A DNA stretch of 64,000 bases, taken from Protofrankia sp963555925. GTDB taxonomy: Bacteria; Actinomycetota; Actinomycetes; Frankiales; Frankiaceae. Positions 59,617-64,000 of this stretch are shown here, in pieces; position 1 is the stretch's first letter; each line of letters begins with the position of its first letter. A program made the translations under genes and the position numbers. The notes under the pieces are model-generated. The model saw only the letters and a program-made list of their open reading frames with translations. It did no database searches and was not told the origin of the DNA. The DNA lies in NCBI GenBank assembly GCA_963555925.1, contig CAUVXJ010000002.1:42056-106055 (forward strand). The letters are read 5' to 3'.

Positions 59617-60870
59617 ATGGCCACGTCAAGGTATGTTCCGCGGATCGCTGACGGGCGCTTGGCGAGTCTGCTCGCAGGCCTGCCCGCCGTCATGGTCACC
59701 GGCCCGCGTGCCGCGGGAAAGACGACCTCCGCCCGGCGGATCGCCAACGACATCCTCCGGTTGGATGACCCCGCGGTCGCCGCGGCGGTTGCCGCGAACC
59801 CGGACGCGGCACTGCGCCGCGCGCAGGAACCAGTTCTCCTCGATGAGTGGCAGGAGGTGCCGGAGATCCTGGGCGCGGTCAAGCGCGCAGTCGACGACGA
59901 TTCTCGTCCCGGCCGGTTTCTCCTCACCGGCAGCGTCGAAGCCGACTTCACGACCCGCCAGTGGCCCGGGACGGGTCGGGTCGTCCGGTTGGTCCTGCAC
60001 GGTCTTACCGAACGGGAGATCGCTCACTCCGTCGATCAACCGAGCCTGCTAGATCTGCTTCTCAACGTGGACATCTCGCAACTGAGGATTTCTGGCCAGT
60101 CCCCGAGCCTGGATGACTACGTCGACATGGCGTTGAGGAGCGGCTTCCCCGAGGCTGCCTTGAACCTGAGCGCACCGGGGCGACTCGCGTGGCTGGACGC
60201 CTACATCGATCACGTCGTCCATCGAGACGTCCTGGCCGCGGGGGAGCAACGGGACCCCGTCCGACTTCGCCGCTACCTCGAGGTTCTCGGGCTCTCGACG
60301 GCCGGCCTCCCCGCCGAGAGCACGATCTACCAGGCGGCCGGAATCAACCAGCGGACCGCGGACGCGTACGACCGGATCTTAGCGGCCCTCTACCTGATCG
60401 AATTCGCCCCGGCCTGGGCGACGAACCGCCTGAACAGGCTGACCAAGCGGGCGAAGCGGTACCTGACCGATCCCGCGCTCGCGCTCGCCGCCGCCCGGGT
60501 GGATGAGCGGACCGTCCTGCGGGACGGCGATCTGCTCGGCAGGTTGATTGACACCTTCGTCGTCGCGCAGCTACGGCCGGAAGTGTCGCTACTCCACCCC
60601 CGTGCTCGGTTGCACCATATTCGCTCTCGGGACGGCCAAGAGGTCGACGTCGTCATAGACCTCGGAGGAGGCGAAGTGATCGGAATCGAGATCAAGGCTT
60701 CGTCGGCGCCGACCGCTCGGGACGCCCGCCACCTCATCTGGCTGCGCGATCAGCTCGGCCCGGACTTCCGCGCGGGAGTCGTATTCCACACCGGCCCGAT
60801 CCCCTTCGATCTCGACGACCGGATCTGGGCACTGCCCATCTGTGCGCTGTGGGCAGCCCGAACCGGATAG
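59617..60870 (+). CDS. AAA ATPase with DUF4143 C-terminal domain (second copy of the type)
   Basis: The 417-residue product has Walker A VTGPRAAGKTTSARRI, Walker B-like QEPVLLDEWQEVPEI and LLTGSVEAD, a winged-helix segment (IYQAAGINQRTADAYDRILA) and a nuclease-like end (GQEVDVVIDLGGGEVIGIEIKASS). It is distant in sequence from the 8932-10218 protein but has the same plan. The start is the ATG right after the last iteron; there is almost no room for a ribosome site. Confidence 0.88.
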   Translation: MATSRYVPRIADGRLASLLAGLPAVMVTGPRAAGKTTSARRIANDILRLDDPAVAAAVAANPDAALRRAQEPVLLDEWQEVPEILGAVKRAVDDDSRPGRFLLTGSVEADFTTRQWPGTGRVVRLVLHGLTEREIAHSVDQPSLLDLLLNVDISQLRISGQSPSLDDYVDMALRSGFPEAALNLSAPGRLAWLDAYIDHVVHRDVLAAGEQRDPVRLRRYLEVLGLSTAGLPAESTIYQAAGINQRTADAYDRILAALYLIEFAPAWATNRLNRLTKRAKRYLTDPALALAAARVDERTVLRDGDLLGRLIDTFVVAQLRPEVSLLHPRARLHHIRSRDGQEVDVVIDLGGGEVIGIEIKASSAPTARDARHLIWLRDQLGPDFRAGVVFHTGPIPFDLDDRIWALPICALWAARTG

Positions 60871-61395
60871 CCAGCCGAACGAGTAGCCGAACGAGTAGTC
60901 ACGGGGCCGGCAGACGCCGCCCGGCGATGGCAAGCGCTGGACGGCGTCTGTGCAGGTCAGCGGTTGTTGTGGAGCTTTGACCTCACCCCGGTGGGGGATC
61001 TGGCAGTGTGACGGTCAGGGGTTGGAGTAGTCCCACCCGCCCCACAAAACCCCTGGTAGACGGCCACTTCTGTGGTTAGCGGACCCGTTTCGAGATCGCA
61101 AACCCCACGGTAACCCCACGCTTTGCGAAGTTGCCAACGGCCATCGTTGATCTTCGATGCCGTTCGTCGGTCGCTCCGATGCCATGCCCCGGCCGCTCTG
61201 CGTCGACCTCGTCGCAAGCATGGCACCATGCGCTGACCGCCATGCATCGCCTCAACCACCGGAGGCCGAGGCTGTCGACGCGTCCGTCGATCCTCACGTG
61301 GCGGGGAGGATGTAAGCGAGCCCCGCACCGGCCGGCGTGGAGCTCGCATCTCGGTGGAGTGAACGCCAAGGATGATCTCCCCGGAGGTCCGGGGG
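60871..61395. other. Gene-free region
   Basis: About 525 bp with no supported gene. Short frames on the minus strand are not consistent with coding. It lies between the ATPase and the MetF-like gene and may be mobile-element debris. Confidence 0.4.
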
Positions 61396-62202
61396 TCAAA
61401 GAAGATCTTCGAGTCGGGCGGCGATCTGGCGGTAGCGGCTGACCGGGACGAGGTGCACACCGGCGAAGGCGCCGCTGTCGCGCAGCCGTAGCACCTGGTC
61501 GCAGGCCGCTTCGACCCCAGCGGTCCGGTCTCGTTCGACCGCTTGGACAAGGTCGTCTGGGATGTCGATGTCGGGGATCGTTGCGGCGAGGCGGCGGGCC
61601 ATCCCGGCGCTCGCGAGGACCATCACGCCGGCGTAGACCGGCAGTTCGACCGGGTGGGCGTCGCGCCAGCGCAGTAGAGCGTCCACCGAGTAGCTGACCT
61701 GTACGAACAGGAAGTCAGCCGCTCGTTTCCATGTGGGCAGTGGCCGCACACCGGCGGCGGCTCCGACCCGGAACGCTGGCATGTCGGCGAAGACCGGATC
61801 CTCGCTGGCCGCGCGGGCCTCGTCGATCATCGCGCGCACGGTCAGGTCGCTGGTCCGGTTCCCGGCGGTGGGTTTGTCTCCGTGGACGAACAGGAACTCC
61901 TCGACGCCGTAGGCCGCTGCGGTGAGCAGGTCTCGGCGGAAGCCGAGCAGGTTACGGTCGCGGGAGTTCACGCAGGCGATGCTGCGTCCCCCCATCGTCT
62001 GCACCTCGTGGGCGACGGCGATGCTCGACACGGTCGCCCGTCCGATGTGGTTGTCTGGGATCAGGAACGCGTCGGTGACGGGGCTCAGGACGCCGATCTG
62101 ATGGCGGGCGTGGCTCAGGTCCGGCCGGGTCGGTGGTTCAATTTCGCAGATCAACTCGAAGTTGCGTGCTGGACGTTCGTGACCCGCCGTGGATTCCCGC
62201 AT
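61396..62202 (-). CDS. Methylenetetrahydrofolate reductase-like protein
   Basis: The 268-residue product is of the MetF TIM-barrel family: FELICEIEPPTRPDLSHARH, VSSIAVAHEVQTMGGRSIAC, EEFLFVHGDKPTAGNRTSDL and VYAGVMVLASAGMARRLAAT. It would reduce methylene-tetrahydrofolate with FAD. It is shorter and more divergent than housekeeping MetF. The ATG at 62202 is chosen because the upstream frame enters an AraC fragment; no strong ribosome site is seen. Confidence 0.8.
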   Translation of the reverse strand: MRESTAGHERPARNFELICEIEPPTRPDLSHARHQIGVLSPVTDAFLIPDNHIGRATVSSIAVAHEVQTMGGRSIACVNSRDRNLLGFRRDLLTAAAYGVEEFLFVHGDKPTAGNRTSDLTVRAMIDEARAASEDPVFADMPAFRVGAAAGVRPLPTWKRAADFLFVQVSYSVDALLRWRDAHPVELPVYAGVMVLASAGMARRLAATIPDIDIPDDLVQAVERDRTAGVEAACDQVLRLRDSGAFAGVHLVPVSRYRQIAARLEDLL

Positions 62203-62339
62203 CCGGACAGGATAGGACGCCGTGACCCACAACCACAGCCGTCACTGCACCGCACGGTGCGCTGCACCTGTCCAGTTGACCGCAGCCTGTCGAAGCCCGG
62301 TTTGTGTGTCGGTGGGTGGCGATGCTCGGCAGCAGGAGT

Positions 62340-62575
62340 AGAGCAGCGTCACCCGGCGCTGAGGTCGATTGGTAGGCGGCCCGGGTGCGGGGCCCGACGA
62401 CTCGCAGGGCGCCGTAACCGTCCTCTGTCCGCCGCCACACGAGGGTGGTTGCCGGGTCGGGAGCGTAGATAAATGGGTATGCGTCGACGTCGCTGGCGTA
62501 GGTCTCGACGCTCACCCGTTCGATCCACGGGCGGGCAGCCTCGGACAATGCCAGCTGCCTGTCCACCATGACCAC
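62340..62575 (-). pseudogene. N-terminal fragment of an AraC-type regulator
   Basis: The frame VDRQLALSEAARPWIERVSV continues to VVGPRTRAAYQSTSAPG, then becomes unrelated. It matches the N-terminal (DUF6597-like) domain of AraC regulators, with no helix-turn-helix domain left. It is divergent from the NmrA-like gene, a usual pairing for such regulators. Confidence 0.5.
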
Positions 62576-62679
62576 AGCTCCAGGTCAGTCGTCTGCGGCG
62601 GGGCTTCCTGCGGGCCGACTCCGCACCGGTGTGCCGGAATCTCCTGGAGACCGCGGCCCGTCGCCGCCACGATGGTCCC

Positions 62680-63198
62680 ATGATCTTGATTACTGGTGCG
62701 ACTGGCACCGTCGGGGGCGAGGTTCTGCGTCTCCTGGCCGTCCGGGGCGCTCGGATTCGGGCGATGACGCGAGAACCGGCCCGTCTTCGTTTTCCTGATG
62801 GCGCTCTGATCGATGTCGTGCAGGCCGACTTCGAACGCGCTGAATCGCTCCATAGCGCGGTCGCCGGCGTGGACAGCGTCTTCCTGCTGACCACTCCGGG
62901 CACCACAGGCTCGGTCGCCGAGCACGACCTGGCCCTGATCCAGACGGCTCGCGCGCAGGGCGTCCGGAAGGTTGTCAAGCTGTCCGCCGTCGGCGGGAAG
63001 ACCGATCACGCCGACGATCTGCCCTCACCCAGGCACCGTGCCGGCGAACAGGCGCTGGCCGCCAGCGGGCTGACCTGGTCCACGCTGCGCCCCAGCTCGT
63101 TCGCCTCCAACACGCTGTCCTGGGCCGACGCGATTCGAGCCGGCGACCCGGTTCCCAACATGACCAGGACGGGCGCGAGGCCGCGCGACAACGGGTAG
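62680..63198 (+). pseudogene. Truncated NmrA-family NAD(P)-binding protein
   Basis: The start is MILITGATGTVGGEVLRLLA (GxxGxxG site), followed by VDSVFLLTTPGTTGS and VVKLSAVGGKTDHADDLPSP, typical of NmrA proteins. The match stops around DAIRAGDPVPNMT (about 63165); after that the frame reads antisense to an EamA transporter fragment. About 100 residues of the normal protein are missing. Confidence 0.65.
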
Positions 63199-63497
63199 AT
63201 CTGGCTGACGTCGAACGATCGGTAGGCCCGCTGGAGGAGCAGGCCGTATGAGGTGTGCAGCACCGTACTGACCGGCGCGAGGACCAACAGGCCGGTCGTC
63301 AGCCGGAAGGACCCGCCGGCGGCCAGGGTGACCATGCAGGCGGCCAGGGTGACCATGCAGGCGGCCAGCACCAGCAGGGCCGCGGCTAGGGTGAACGCCC
63401 ACTGGGCCGGCAGGCCCTCCTCCGAGACCCGTTTGCCGACGGTGTTCCATGCCGCGTGCGTGACCGCCGCCGCAAGAGCCAGAACCACGCCTGCCAC
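63160..63497 (-). pseudogene. Truncated EamA/DMT transporter
   Basis: From a GTG at 63497 the frame reads VAGVVLALAAAVTHAAWNTV with several membrane helices. LAACMVTLAACMVTLAA contains a duplicated 21-bp unit (about 63326-63366). The match ends near GLAPVLVMLGTG, where it meets the NmrA fragment. Over half of a normal EamA protein is missing. Confidence 0.6.
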
Positions 63498-63647
63498 GTG
63501 GACCGGCGTCCACGGCCTGGCGGTGCTCTCCAGCCGCGGCACCCTCGATCTCGTGACGACCGAGACTCCCGAGGCCCTCCTGCGCGGCCAGTTCGACGCC
63601 CACCTCGGCAAGGGACCCGGGCAGCGCCGAGGTTGACCCGGCCAGGG

Positions 63648-63664
63648 CTCCTACCGGGAGCCGC
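63648..63664. terminator. Short hairpin
   Basis: GGCTCC and GGAGCC pair around a TACCG loop, after a plus-strand frame that ends at 63636. It is a possible terminator. Confidence 0.4.
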
Positions 63665-64000
63665 CGTCGAGGACGATCATTTGGACGGTCGGGGAGGAGA
63701 AGATGTCGCTCGCGTCCGCACCCGACTCGGGCACCGACCCGACGGCCCACTCGGGCATCTCCCCGGCGCGATCGATCAGGCCGTCGACAATCGATCAGGC
63801 CGTCGACAGTGTCGAGATCCTTACCCGACCGGATCGCCGCCGTAACCACGCGCCGGCGCGGGGACACCCAGCGGCCGGGTGACGACGCGTCCGCCCACGC
63901 GGCCGGGCGGGCGCGTAGGGCGGCCTCACGACACTGACCGTGCCGGCAGGGGTTGAGGTCCCGGCGCAACGGTAATAACGTGGTCGTTATCATGGTTGCA
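63665..64000. other. Right-edge region with a 19-bp duplication
   Basis: No gene is clearly supported. ATCGATCAGGCCGTCGACA occurs twice head to tail at about 63773-63811. A minus-strand frame from about 63993 begins MITTTLLPLRRDLNPCRHGQ and could be the start of a small protein, but it soon loses coding character. Confidence 0.4.

Overview
This 64 kb window is very GC-rich, uses many GTG starts and carries long alanine/glycine/proline-rich proteins. Its gene content (IdeR-type DtxR regulator, a galU-moeA(glp)-moaC-mogA-rimJ-glpR run, a DUF3039 protein, tandem-repeat linkers in many proteins) points to a high-GC actinobacterium. Frankia or a close relative is my best guess, by inference only. 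Three runs of N (4370-5061, 35052-35254, 38449-38838) show a draft assembly, and all three sit at or beside repeats or in a conserved gene.

Layout. 1-7.6 kb: mostly core genes (amt fragment, NlpC/P60 hydrolase, ideR, DUF3039, tRNA-Arg, YceI, MarR regulator, hemerythrin-like protein, anchored hypothetical). 7.6-27.1 kb: a type III-D-like CRISPR effector locus. It holds a detached cas6, a minus-strand operon joined by ATGA overlaps (cas10, csx10 fusion, double Cas7 protein, csx19, TIGR03986-like RAMP protein), a DHH-like protein, a divergent CARF protein with a degenerate HEPN-like motif, and two unrecognised genes. An AAA/DUF4143 ATPase flanked by duplicated blocks lies between cas6 and the rest. 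No cas1, cas2 or repeat-spacer array is visible. 27.1-43.3 kb: hisS, adk and ppk2, then hyuB, an HD hydrolase, a PCMT-like methyltransferase, galU, molybdenum-cofactor/gephyrin-like genes, rimJ, glpR, a SLOG-like protein and tRNA-Ala. 43.7-47.9 kb: sugar isomerase, RpiB-like protein, methyltransferase, XRE regulator.

48-58.3 kb: a class I lanthipeptide cluster of the FxLD type. On the minus strand it has a 50-aa precursor, full-length LanB, LanC, a stand-alone SpaB_C-like protein, an FxLD-system methyltransferase and a helical accessory protein. A divergent SDR and XRE regulator lie on the plus strand, with a perfect palindrome between the two arms. Decayed genes sit at its left border. 58.3-64 kb is mosaic: an XRE gene with a foreign tail, a second DUF4143 ATPase preceded by five iteron-like repeats, a MetF-like reductase, an AraC N-terminal fragment, and NmrA and EamA fragments joined tail to tail.

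How it works together. In the CRISPR locus, Cas10 keeps a GGDD cyclase motif and lacks a visible HD domain, and the divergent protein has CARF-like repeats. A cyclic-oligoadenylate signalling branch is therefore the most economical model, with the DHH-like protein as a possible nucleotide-cleaving partner (inference). In the lanthipeptide cluster, LanB dehydrates Ser/Thr in the precursor, LanC closes thioether rings and the methyltransferase tailors the product.
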